From the NCBI GenBank assembly GCA_017460515.1, contig JAFUAY010000010.1, positions 62,001 to 126,000 on the forward strand: DNA of 64,000 bases, given 5' to 3'. The position numbers were made by a program, and so were the translations under genes. The DNA is from Prevotella sp. GTDB lineage: Bacteria > Bacteroidota > Bacteroidia > Bacteroidales > Bacteroidaceae. The notes under the pieces are model-generated. The model worked only from the letters and a program-made list of their open reading frames with translations. It was not told where the DNA came from and searched no databases. This document shows, piece by piece, positions 8,973-17,477 of this stretch (its first letter is position 1; the number at the start of each line of letters is the position of its first letter).

Positions 8973-10391
8973 TTAATTCTCCCGATTCCTTGCTTCAATC
9001 TTGCGGTTGATATCATCAATCACCTCGTCAGTCAGTTCATACTTTGAAATGATATACATAGCAAGCAACAGAAGCATAGCAGGGATTACACATACCAACC
9101 ATCGTATGCCTTCCTGAGCTTCGGGAGTCTGCAGTTCAAGGTCATTCATGAAGTATGCGCCTGCAGCATTACCCACGCTCATCATGGCAAAAGCAGTGAT
9201 AAAGAAGAGGGCGATGACACGCAAGGGACGGTTACGCATGAACTCTGTCCACAGGTCACTCACCTTCACGTTCTTTGTTTCGCTTTCATCCATCACCACG
9301 CGCTCCTTGGTCTGTGAGAAGCAGAAGATGAGCAGTGCCAGACCAGTCAGTGAGAAGATCAGCATGGTCAGGAACCAGGCATTCGAGTCCTTCGGAAGAG
9401 TTGATGCTTCTTCAGAAGCAACATAGTTTGTATAGGCCAGCACCAATCCGGGAATCACGCCACCGAGTGCCATACCAGCCTTGAAGAAGATACCGGTGAG
9501 GGCATTGACGATACCAGCAATACGACGACCCGTGGTGTATTCTGCATACGAGATGACCTCTGGAATGAGTGCCCACATATATCCAGTAGCCACGATAACG
9601 CCTGTAGACTTGATAAACTGCGCTACATATACCAATGTAATATTATCGCTGATGGTTCCCATCTTACTGATGATGTACAGCATCGCCATACCCAGAATAG
9701 CAACACTCAGGAAGATGTAGAACATATTCTTTTTGCCCACCTTATTCTTAATAGCAGGAACAAGAGGCATAAAGATAAAAGAAGGCAGCGAGCCCAAGCC
9801 CATGAAGAGTGCCATCTGCAAGGGCAATTCATCCGACGAAGCGAATAGCGCTACGATGATGGGTACACCTGCTGATACACAGAGACCACCCACGTTAGCC
9901 ATAAACATACGGACAGACGTCAGAATTGTAATCTCATCCGTATCGCGAGTAAGCGAGGAGTTCAGTGCGCCATAAGGAACATTAATCAAGGTATATAGCA
10001 TAGACATACCCACATAAGTAATGTAGGCATACACCAGTGAAGGAGCAAATCCATCCCAGAAGCAGAGAATTGCCAGGATTGTCAAGGGGATACCGCCCAT
10101 TACCAGATAAGAGCGATACTTACCCCAGCTGGGATTATGCTTATCAACGAAGGTTCCTACAAGTGGATCCCAAAGTACGTCAACCAAGCGAACAACAAGG
10201 AACATGGTTCCTGCCAATCCTGCCGACTTCGCTGCATCGCCACCAAGTACATAGACATCGGTGTAGAAGAACAGCAAGTACATGCAAATAGTCTGATAAA
10301 TCAAATTCTGGGCCAGGTCGCCTGCACCGAATCCGATGCGCTGCACCCATGATAGCTTGTAAAAGCCTTTTTGCTGATTAGTATCGATCAT
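8973..10391 (-). CDS. GPH family sugar:cation symporter (XynP/MelB-like)
   Basis: A 472-residue, twelve-helix transporter of the glycoside-pentoside-hexuronide:cation symporter family. The N-terminal motif RIGFGAGDLAQNLIYQ and the loop segment DVLWDPLVGTFVDKHNPSWGKYR are family landmarks. First gene of the operon symporter-GH43-sigma-GH67, read from a promoter just upstream (-7 at 10430-10423). Context says it imports xylo- or aldouronic oligosaccharides across the inner membrane. The C-terminus ends in a short charged cytoplasmic tail. No SusC/SusD pair is present anywhere in the window, so outer-membrane uptake must be encoded elsewhere. Confidence 0.92.
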   Translation of the reverse strand: MIDTNQQKGFYKLSWVQRIGFGAGDLAQNLIYQTICMYLLFFYTDVYVLGGDAAKSAGLAGTMFLVVRLVDVLWDPLVGTFVDKHNPSWGKYRSYLVMGGIPLTILAILCFWDGFAPSLVYAYITYVGMSMLYTLINVPYGALNSSLTRDTDEITILTSVRMFMANVGGLCVSAGVPIIVALFASSDELPLQMALFMGLGSLPSFIFMPLVPAIKNKVGKKNMFYIFLSVAILGMAMLYIISKMGTISDNITLVYVAQFIKSTGVIVATGYMWALIPEVISYAEYTTGRRIAGIVNALTGIFFKAGMALGGVIPGLVLAYTNYVASEEASTLPKDSNAWFLTMLIFSLTGLALLIFCFSQTKERVVMDESETKNVKVSDLWTEFMRNRPLRVIALFFITAFAMMSVGNAAGAYFMNDLELQTPEAQEGIRWLVCVIPAMLLLLAMYIISKYELTDEVIDDINRKIEARNREN

Positions 10392-10422
10392 TTTCGTTTT
10401 AAGTTATTATTTTTGTACGATG

Positions 10423-10430
10423 CAAAGGTA
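10423..10430 (-). promoter_or_regulatory. -7 promoter element of the symporter-GH43-sigma-GH67 operon
   Basis: TACCTTTG on the minus strand, followed by GCA, a perfect Bacteroidota -7 box (TAnnTTTG) 31 bp upstream of the symporter ATG. A clear TTTG at the usual 19-21 bp distance is not seen. The 162-bp gap to 10554 is a divergent promoter region shared with the acetylesterase. Confidence 0.65.
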
Positions 10431-10537
10431 CTATATTTATATGAATACGAATGTACAAAATGTTGCAGATGCTTACAGAAATGTTTCATGAGCATATTAT
10501 TAGACAAATAGAGAAAACAATTTCGAGAAAAACATAT

Positions 10538-10545
10538 TATCTTTG
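10538..10545 (+). promoter_or_regulatory. -7 promoter element of the acetylesterase gene
   Basis: TATCTTTG, a consensus -7 box, ends only 8 bp before the ATG at 10554. Since transcription in this group starts about 5-8 bp after the -7 box, the mRNA would have almost no leader. Confidence 0.6.
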
Positions 10546-10553
10546 TACCTGTT

Positions 10554-12542
10554 ATGAAGAAAGTAGCATTCCTTTTCATCGCGCTTATCAGCGCATCATT
10601 GGTAGCCGCAAAAGTGGAGCTGCCACAATTGTTTCAGTCGGGTATGGTTCTCCAGCGTGGTCAGGAAATTCCCATTTGGGGAACTGCTGCTCCAGGCGAG
10701 AGAGTGTCAGTAACCTTTAAGAAAAAGACCTTCGAGACGACTGCCGATGCTAACGGATGCTGGCAGGTCGTACTCCCCAAGCAAAAGGCAGGAGGACCAT
10801 TCCAGCTGAAGGTTGAGAGTTTAGGGTTAAAAGACAACGGTTCTGCCAATGTTCAGCCATCAACAGAAGATGTTCAACTGTTGGAGGACATTATGATTGG
10901 CGATGTATGGCTTTTGTCTGGCCAGTCGAATATCGACGTGACAATTGAGCGCGTATACCCGCAATATGGAAAGGTGATTGATGATTATCAGAACCCGCAG
11001 ATACGTATGTTCCGTGTTCAGACAGATACTGACACCCACGGACCTAAGCACGATGTGAAGCCAACACCCATCAACTGGAAGCCTGTGACAAAGGATAATG
11101 CCTGGCTATTCTCAGCAGTTGGTTATTTCCTGGGTCGCGAGATGTTCGAAAAGACTGGTGTTCCGCAGGGCGTCATTGTCAACAGCGTAGGTGGTACGCC
11201 TATTCAGGCTTGGCTCGATGCTGACACATTACGCAAGAATCATCCTCGCGAGTACCAGCGTACATTATTTTTCCAAGACGATGAGATGGTTCGCTCTATG
11301 CAGCGCAGTAATATGATGGCACAGAATCGCTGGCAGAAGATGCTGACGGATACTGACCCTGGCTATCGCGACCACTATACTGCTCGCGAATATGACGACA
11401 GCAAGTGGGAAGTGAAGAATGCCTTCAACCGTCTGCCCAACGGACGCCAACAAAGCAACAACCTTACTCGCGACTTCCGCTATACGGGTTCGTTCTATGC
11501 CCGCCAGCACATCACCATCGATGCTGTTCATGCAGGGAAGCCTTGTCGACTGCTCGTGGGAACACTCTATGATGCTGACCAAACTTATGTCAATGGTCGT
11601 CAGGTTGGCTCTACGGGTTATCAGTATCCCCCGCGTCGTTATCAGATTCCTGCTGGAGTCCTGGTTGAGGGCGACAATGCGCTTACTGTACGCTTCGTAA
11701 CTAAGGGCGGAGCGCCTCATTTCATTCCGGAGAAGCCCTATAAATTGATTTTCGATGATGGAACAGAAGTTCAGCTTTCTGAACAATGGCGCACCAAGGA
11801 AGGTGCTCGCATGCCAAACTGTCCAGGTGCCGATACGGGTGGACAGAACCTTCCCTCTGTACTCTACAACGCGATGCATTATCCCCTTGCCCCCTATGCG
11901 CTCTCAGGAATGGTGTGGTATCAGGGCGAATCGAATACCGATCTTGGATCAGGCTACGAACAATACCTCACTGAACTCGTTACAGGATGGCGCCAGCTCT
12001 GGAAGTCGCCTGAACTGCCATTTGTCATCGTGCAGTTAGCCAATTTCATGGATCCCAGCGATCGTCCACAGGATACTGGATGGAGCCAGGTACGCGAAGC
12101 GCAGCGCCTTGTTGCAAAGAAGCAGCCGAATACCGAACTGGCATGTATCATCGACTTAGGCGAAACAGTTGATATCCACCCGCTCCGCAAACGCGAGGTG
12201 GCACAGCGCATCGCCCTGGGATTCGAACGTATGCTTTGGAACAAGAAGATCAGTCTTTCTCCCGAAGTGATTCAGTCAAACACTCAGGGAGAACGAGTCG
12301 TTCTCTCATTGGATCAACCATTGCTGAACAATGGTACGCTCTATGAGTTTGAATTGGCAGGTGCGGATCGTCGTTTCCAGAATGCAGAAGCCAGGGGCGA
12401 AGGTAGCACTATCACCCTCACCTCCCCTATTTCCGAACCCAAGTATATCCGCTATGCCTGGAAGAATAACCCGCTTCGTGCCAACGCCTTTGGCAAGAAT
12501 GGTCTGCCATTATCACCCTTCCAAATGGAGATTGGGAAATAG
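10554..12542 (+). CDS. SGNH/sialate-O-acetylesterase-family carbohydrate esterase
   Basis: A 662-residue secreted esterase of the DUF303/SASA type. The signal peptide ends near LVAAK. Catalytic blocks are visible: GQSN (Ser about 125), VGGTPIQAW, MVWYQGESN, and DIHP (Asp about 540, His about 542). A beta-sandwich (about residues 280-400, with DDSKWEVKNAFNRLP) is inserted between the catalytic blocks, as in many Bacteroidota members. Lying between xylan operons, it probably removes acetyl groups from xylan; the annotated name of the family (sialate esterase) need not be its substrate. Single-gene transcript, convergent with GH115. Confidence 0.88.
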   Translation: MKKVAFLFIALISASLVAAKVELPQLFQSGMVLQRGQEIPIWGTAAPGERVSVTFKKKTFETTADANGCWQVVLPKQKAGGPFQLKVESLGLKDNGSANVQPSTEDVQLLEDIMIGDVWLLSGQSNIDVTIERVYPQYGKVIDDYQNPQIRMFRVQTDTDTHGPKHDVKPTPINWKPVTKDNAWLFSAVGYFLGREMFEKTGVPQGVIVNSVGGTPIQAWLDADTLRKNHPREYQRTLFFQDDEMVRSMQRSNMMAQNRWQKMLTDTDPGYRDHYTAREYDDSKWEVKNAFNRLPNGRQQSNNLTRDFRYTGSFYARQHITIDAVHAGKPCRLLVGTLYDADQTYVNGRQVGSTGYQYPPRRYQIPAGVLVEGDNALTVRFVTKGGAPHFIPEKPYKLIFDDGTEVQLSEQWRTKEGARMPNCPGADTGGQNLPSVLYNAMHYPLAPYALSGMVWYQGESNTDLGSGYEQYLTELVTGWRQLWKSPELPFVIVQLANFMDPSDRPQDTGWSQVREAQRLVAKKQPNTELACIIDLGETVDIHPLRKREVAQRIALGFERMLWNKKISLSPEVIQSNTQGERVVLSLDQPLLNNGTLYEFELAGADRRFQNAEARGEGSTITLTSPISEPKYIRYAWKNNPLRANAFGKNGLPLSPFQMEIGK

Positions 12543-12569
12543 CTAACACAAACACCAGTAACGTGAATG

Positions 12570-12635
12570 ATTCCCACCTTGGGAACATTTCATTCCCATC
12601 ATGGGAACGCTTTATTCCCTTGGTGGGAATGTTTT
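12570..12635. repeat. Three tandem 22-bp palindromic units
   Basis: Three consecutive 22-bp units (12570-12591, 12592-12613, 12614-12635). Each opens ATTCCC and carries TGGGAA 4-5 bases later, so each unit is itself an inverted repeat of the form TTCCC-n-GGGAA. The 22-bp spacing appears to continue into GC-rich sequence after 12635. It lies between convergent genes and could fold as stacked hairpins in either transcript. Confidence 0.85.
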
Positions 12636-12717
12636 ACTGCCACCTACCACCCATCTGCCACCACCCGTAATAAGCTGATTTTCAGACAAATATTACGAAA
12701 GGTGGCAGAGTGGCAGA
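12636..12717. repeat. CTGCCACC inverted repeats in the convergent intergenic spacer
   Basis: CTGCCACC-type sequences around 12636-12665 face GGTGGCAG and GTGGCAGAT at about 12700-12717. The two sides can pair into a long stem with an AT-rich loop. No T-tract follows closely. It probably helps separate the transcripts of the acetylesterase and GH115 genes, though this role is inferred. Confidence 0.6.
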
Positions 12718-12766
12718 TAAAATAAAAAAAATAAAAATTTATATAACGCTAATACCAGGAATCGGC

Positions 12767-15286
12767 TTATTTGACAGTCACTGGTGACTCTTGCCCGAAC
12801 AAATAAGAAGACTGGTAGCCGCCAAAGTCAACAACGATCTTCTCGAAGACGATGCCTGGATGACGGGGGGAGAGGGTCAGTTCATGGAGATCGTTCGAAG
12901 CAGTTACTGGCAGTTCAACCACTTTCTCTACCACGCGACGAGCTACAGCAGGATAGAAATCAGAATACATATAGGGCTGACGATCAACAAGCGTCTTGTT
13001 GAAATTCACCACTTGCGGCTCTGAACCATCCAGGCTGACAGTATACTCATGTCCGCCCACATTTAGGAAGTCAAGGGTAGACTTCACGATGACATGCACC
13101 TTTACTTTACTTACCGTCTTTGGCATTGAGAAACGATAGGTAAGCTTTGCCGTACCTACGGGCTTTGTATAGGGCGTCAATGCCACAGCACTACGTGTAC
13201 GACCATAATAAGGATAGACTGTCCACTGGGTTCCTTCAGAAGATTCTGACTGATAATAGTGTTCAGCCTCCATCGATACGAAGCCAGCGCTGTGGTCGAA
13301 AGTGTAGCCTCCACCAACCTGTCTGCCTTCGCTGTCAGCCTTAGCCTCAACGAACTTGGTGGCAGGCAGCATCTCGCGACGGAAGTTATCGTTCCACGAA
13401 CGGTAGCCGATGTGCTTCTGTGTCATGAATCCATCCCATTTTCCACCAGCCATCACCTTATTATAATTATGGCAGAGCAGAGAGTCTCGACGGAAACAAT
13501 CCTTTACCCGCTGTGCCCACTCGTTGGCATCAGGATTTCCCTTGGCTGCCAGGTCGAGGTTCATAGCCTGTGCATAATACATATCATAGAGGTTGGCCAT
13601 TGCCTGAACAGGGAAGAGCAGTAGCTGACGATAGAAATCGCGAGCCTCTTCAGGCACCTGTTCAAAAAGTCGCAAGGCACGCAGTTCGAGACGCTGGTAT
13701 TCGTCTGCCACCTGTTTCCATTCGCCTGTAGCCAGGTTATAGGTCTTGGCATCCAGCATCTCAGGTGTCACACGTCCCATATACTGGCAGTTCTGGTTAT
13801 AGATAGAGGCTGCTTCCCTTGAAAGTGAAGCACAAAGAGCGGATGATGAAGAATGGGAGCCTTCCTTCGGAGAATCACCAAGTGCACTGGCGAAGAAGCG
13901 CTCTGTGTGGTCGGTAACGTTTTGAAGCGTATATTCCTTTGGGTTCCAAGCCATATCAAGGAACAATTGGATGGGATATTCCATCGGTTTCAGATCACCG
14001 ACGTTCAGGATCCACATGCGCTGAATACCATAATCGTAGGCCAGCGAGAGCTGTTCAAACATCTGCTGCGTCTGTGTGACATTGATCCACTTGGTATTTC
14101 GGGGAGCACCAACGTAGTCAACATGATAGTAGATACCCCAGCCCCCCTTGTGGGCACGCTCTTTATCATCAATAGGTACACGACGGATATTACCCCAGTT
14201 GTCATCACAAACGAGCATGATAACATCATCTGGCACACGGAAGCCAGCATCATAATAATCCTGCACCTCTTTGTAGAGTGCCCACACCTGAGTAGTCTTT
14301 TCGGGAGCCTTGCCAGTCACTTGCTTGATAATCTTTCGCTGGTTGGCCACGATACGTTCCATGAGTTTCGTATCTGCCGTTTCGCTCATGGCCTCATCGC
14401 CATCGCCACGCATACCGATGGTCACCATATCCTCAGTGCCTTTCATGCGTTCAATACCTTCACGGAAGAACTTATCGAGTTGCTTCTGGTTCGTCTGGTA
14501 ATTCCAAGGTCCCCACTCTCCCCGCTTGCGTGCATACTCCTGATGATTACGGGCCATCGGCTCATGATGACTGGTGCCCATAATGATACCCATGCGGTCA
14601 GCCGTCTTTCCGTTCTCAGGATCATCGGCATAGAAGGCCCATCCCCACATGGCGGGCCAGAGCATATTGCCTTTCAGACGCAGTATCAGTTCAAACACCT
14701 TCTCATAGAAACGATGATCGCCATAATCCGTTCCAAAGGTATTCTTCACCCAAGAGGTCAGACAAGGAGCCTCATCGTTCAGGAACAAGCCACGGAACGC
14801 AACAGCTGGTTCTCCGTCCGTATACGTACCTTTCTTTATATAGGCAGCCTGATGTTTCGCAACAGGAACATCTGCCCACCAGTTCCAAGGTGATACGCCC
14901 AACTGACGGCTCAGCTCGTAGATGCCGTAGATAGTACCACGACGGTCACTACCTGCAATAACCAACCGGCCATTGACGGTGGTAATCAAGTATTTCTCAC
15001 GCTTGCCTTTGAGCTCGGGTAGTTTCAGACGGTCGATGTCAGCATTCTTGCCAAGCGTACCGATGAGTATATCAGCATCTGTGATGCCTATTGTGCGCTG
15101 CAGGTCGGTCTTCAGATTGTTGATGGCGATTTTTACGCCATCGTATTCTTGCTCGCTGAAACTGATGGTGCCTTGCTTCAACTGTAGGGCATCGGCCTCA
15201 GGCGAGAATACGACGAATTGTTCTGCCGCCCGTGCAAATGCAACGGACAGCAGGCATATTACTGTTGATATTACTATTCTCTTCAT
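12767..15286 (-). CDS. GH115 alpha-glucuronidase
   Basis: An 839-residue exported GH115 enzyme, which removes (methyl)glucuronic acid from internal positions of xylan and so complements GH67. Signal peptide MKRIVISTVICLLSVAFARA. Family landmarks include GTIYGIYELSRQLGVSPWNW, FRGLFLNDEAPCLTSW, MLWPAMWGWAF, GTSHHEPMARN, TIGMRGDGDEAM and MLVCDDNWGNIRR. A C-terminal beta-sandwich (from about residue 660, SAGFVSMEAEHYY) matches the accessory domain of this family. Start ATG is 5 bp after GH97, so the two form an operon. Length is that of complete enzymes. Confidence 0.95.
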   Translation of the reverse strand: MKRIVISTVICLLSVAFARAAEQFVVFSPEADALQLKQGTISFSEQEYDGVKIAINNLKTDLQRTIGITDADILIGTLGKNADIDRLKLPELKGKREKYLITTVNGRLVIAGSDRRGTIYGIYELSRQLGVSPWNWWADVPVAKHQAAYIKKGTYTDGEPAVAFRGLFLNDEAPCLTSWVKNTFGTDYGDHRFYEKVFELILRLKGNMLWPAMWGWAFYADDPENGKTADRMGIIMGTSHHEPMARNHQEYARKRGEWGPWNYQTNQKQLDKFFREGIERMKGTEDMVTIGMRGDGDEAMSETADTKLMERIVANQRKIIKQVTGKAPEKTTQVWALYKEVQDYYDAGFRVPDDVIMLVCDDNWGNIRRVPIDDKERAHKGGWGIYYHVDYVGAPRNTKWINVTQTQQMFEQLSLAYDYGIQRMWILNVGDLKPMEYPIQLFLDMAWNPKEYTLQNVTDHTERFFASALGDSPKEGSHSSSSALCASLSREAASIYNQNCQYMGRVTPEMLDAKTYNLATGEWKQVADEYQRLELRALRLFEQVPEEARDFYRQLLLFPVQAMANLYDMYYAQAMNLDLAAKGNPDANEWAQRVKDCFRRDSLLCHNYNKVMAGGKWDGFMTQKHIGYRSWNDNFRREMLPATKFVEAKADSEGRQVGGGYTFDHSAGFVSMEAEHYYQSESSEGTQWTVYPYYGRTRSAVALTPYTKPVGTAKLTYRFSMPKTVSKVKVHVIVKSTLDFLNVGGHEYTVSLDGSEPQVVNFNKTLVDRQPYMYSDFYPAVARRVVEKVVELPVTASNDLHELTLSPRHPGIVFEKIVVDFGGYQSSYLFGQESPVTVK

Positions 15287-15291
15287 ATTTT

Positions 15292-17277
15292 CTATTGGGT
15301 GATGACGATTCCGCCGTTAGTAGGTATTTCGATGTCGATGGTGCCTTTCTTCGATATTTTCACCTGTGACAGCTGGTTGTTCTGATAGAGGTTGACTGTT
15401 CCGCTGAACATGGGCAGTGAGAGTGTTTGCTTGATGGGTCCTTCCGATGCATTTACGCCAGCTATGTACCATTTGTCGGCTGAGCGTCGTGCCATCAGGA
15501 TATACTTGCCAGGATAGCCGTCGATGAATCTCACTTCGTCCCATGTGGTTGGTACCTGCTTCATGAAATCAATAGCCCAAGCTGGTGCATCTGTCAGGTT
15601 ATTAGGAGCCAATGCGAAGTGCTGCACAGCGCTCTGGAAGATGACTGCAGTAGCTAAAGCGTAGACATCAGAGGTCACACGACATTTACCACGCTTATTG
15701 TCAGCACCATAGAACTTATTCAGAGCAGAGCCTCCGAAGTCCATCGAGCCAACCACATTACGTGTGAAGGGATACATCGTTCCGCAATCGCGAGCCTCAT
15801 TATCACAGAAACCCTGCGAGAAATGGAGGTTCTCCGAGGCCAGGATAGCTTCACTGGCAGCGTAGTTAGGATACATGCGCTCCCATCCACGAGGCAACGT
15901 ACAGCCATGGAAGATAACCAGCAGTCCGAAATCGTTGGCATCGCTGAGTATATCCTCGTAGAGTCTCATCATGTCCTGCTTGTCTCCTCCGAAGAAGTCG
16001 ACCTTGATACCCAGTATGCCTGTTTCCTTCATCCACTTCATCTCCTGTCTGCGCTTTGCTGCTTTGTTCATAATGCCACGAGGTGACTGTGGCGCATCAT
16101 TCCAAGAACCATTGGAGTTGTACCAAAGATAGAGTCCTACGCCCTTGGTCTTACCATAGCGTGCAAGTTCTGCTATGCGCTCGTAGCCAATCTGCTTATC
16201 CCAAAGAGCGTCGACCAGCACTGAACGATAGCCCATCTGTGCTGAGAAATCGATATAGCGACGCTGTTCATCGAAATTGCAACTGCTGTCCATTCCGATA
16301 ATCCATGACCAAGAGCCTTTACCGTATTCATAGTTTTTGCTAGCCTGATATTTGGGGGCTACGACGTCCCATGCGACAGTTGTCTCAACGACATCCTTCA
16401 GGGTACCCAGTGTGATGGTACGCCAAGGTGTATTGCCTGGCAATGCCATCGATACGCTGGTAGAGCCCCATCCGTTGCCTTCTTCAGCTTGTGGGAAGCC
16501 TATCTTGTACTGTCCGCCCTGCACGTTCAGCAGTCGGCATCCTACATAATCGCCATCGGTACCTGTCTCTGACACGAGTACCCACAGGGGCTGTTCGGCC
16601 TGTTTGGCAGCCTTCTTTCCCTTCTTGGCAGGCTGTGGTGCTGGGGCTGCGGCAGGAATCTTGAACAGACAGGGGAACGTATAGCCATTGCCCCAGCCGT
16701 TCTTACCTACGGGCTCGTCGATGGTATAGGTGGTCTCATAGCTGGGAGCTGTACGTGCAAATCCAGTCATTGGCTTGCTCTGCGGGGGCATGAACGTAGT
16801 AGCATCGGCAGGAAGCTGGAAGGCGGTGCGCTCATCTGATACTACACAGCTCAGCGTCTCGGAACGTCCCCTTCGTGGTAAAATGGTATAGCGGAAAGCT
16901 ACGTCACGATTGCTGACACGGAAAGTGACTGTCATCACGTCGCGATTACCTTGCTTCAGAGTGGCTTGTACCTCACGTGCCTCATAGTCTACCTGACTTT
17001 GCTTGATGTTGCGTAGGGTATACGACTCTTTGATGTCACGTGTTTTGATTTCTCCCAAGGTAAGATCACGCGAGAAATCGCCCATATTGGTCACCAGACC
17101 TAAAGCTGAACGCCCGATAATTACCTTACCGCTGTAAGAAACTTGATACGCAGCCTGCCCGTTCTCGACGTTTAGGTCGAGCGCGATTCGTCCGTCAGGA
17201 CTGGATGTCACTTGGTCTGCCTGAGCAGTACCGGCTAAGCCCATGAGGGCAAAAAGCAGAAGAACTGTCTTTCTCAT
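15292..17277 (-). CDS. GH97 glycoside hydrolase, retaining type
   Basis: A 661-residue secreted GH97 enzyme (signal peptide ending TAQA). Its N-terminal beta-sandwich begins with SSPDGRIALDLNVENG, then a (beta/alpha)8 barrel with SWIIGMDSSCNFDEQRRYIDF and LVDALWD. The barrel Asp in KVDFFGGD (about residue 427) is the nucleophile position of the retaining GH97 branch (alpha-galactosidase and relatives); inverting members use Glu elsewhere. A short Lys/Ala/Pro-rich insert (PAAAPAPQPAKKGKKAAKQA, about 215-235) is unusual. First gene of the GH97-GH115 operon. Inference: it trims galactose or another alpha-linked side sugar of complex xylans. Confidence 0.9.
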   Translation of the reverse strand: MRKTVLLLFALMGLAGTAQADQVTSSPDGRIALDLNVENGQAAYQVSYSGKVIIGRSALGLVTNMGDFSRDLTLGEIKTRDIKESYTLRNIKQSQVDYEAREVQATLKQGNRDVMTVTFRVSNRDVAFRYTILPRRGRSETLSCVVSDERTAFQLPADATTFMPPQSKPMTGFARTAPSYETTYTIDEPVGKNGWGNGYTFPCLFKIPAAAPAPQPAKKGKKAAKQAEQPLWVLVSETGTDGDYVGCRLLNVQGGQYKIGFPQAEEGNGWGSTSVSMALPGNTPWRTITLGTLKDVVETTVAWDVVAPKYQASKNYEYGKGSWSWIIGMDSSCNFDEQRRYIDFSAQMGYRSVLVDALWDKQIGYERIAELARYGKTKGVGLYLWYNSNGSWNDAPQSPRGIMNKAAKRRQEMKWMKETGILGIKVDFFGGDKQDMMRLYEDILSDANDFGLLVIFHGCTLPRGWERMYPNYAASEAILASENLHFSQGFCDNEARDCGTMYPFTRNVVGSMDFGGSALNKFYGADNKRGKCRVTSDVYALATAVIFQSAVQHFALAPNNLTDAPAWAIDFMKQVPTTWDEVRFIDGYPGKYILMARRSADKWYIAGVNASEGPIKQTLSLPMFSGTVNLYQNNQLSQVKISKKGTIDIEIPTNGGIVITQ

Positions 17278-17316
17278 ATTTTTAGGTGTAATATTGATAA
17301 ATGATTATTTTTGCCA

Positions 17317-17324
17317 CAAAGTTA
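17317..17324 (-). promoter_or_regulatory. -7 promoter element of the GH97-GH115 operon
   Basis: TAACTTTG on the minus strand 39 bp upstream of the GH97 ATG, in the 200-bp divergent gap shared with the plus-strand GH43 gene. Matches TAnnTTTG; no clear upstream TTTG at 19-21 bp was found. Confidence 0.6.
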
Positions 17325-17432
17325 AGGAAAAAAATCTATTCTTTGCTTATTCTGACGTTGCAGATGCTTTTTTCTACGTTACATTCAACAAAACTGAGAC
17401 GTAAACAAAGTAGATTATCAAAGTATATATCG

Positions 17433-17440
17433 TATATTTG
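17433..17440 (+). promoter_or_regulatory. -7 promoter element of the secreted GH43 gene
   Basis: TATATTTG followed by CAG, 37 bp before the ATG at 17478. Good match to the Bacteroidota -7 box; the rest of the gap is AT-rich with no other clear motif. Confidence 0.6.
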
Positions 17441-17477
17441 CAGAAGTTATTTGAACTAAAACCATAAATATAACAAC

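Noticed and set aside
13853-14893. 346-codon open frame opposite GH115
   Set aside because: Fully antisense to the conserved GH115 catalytic region; composition (His/Ile-rich) is typical of a mirror frame.
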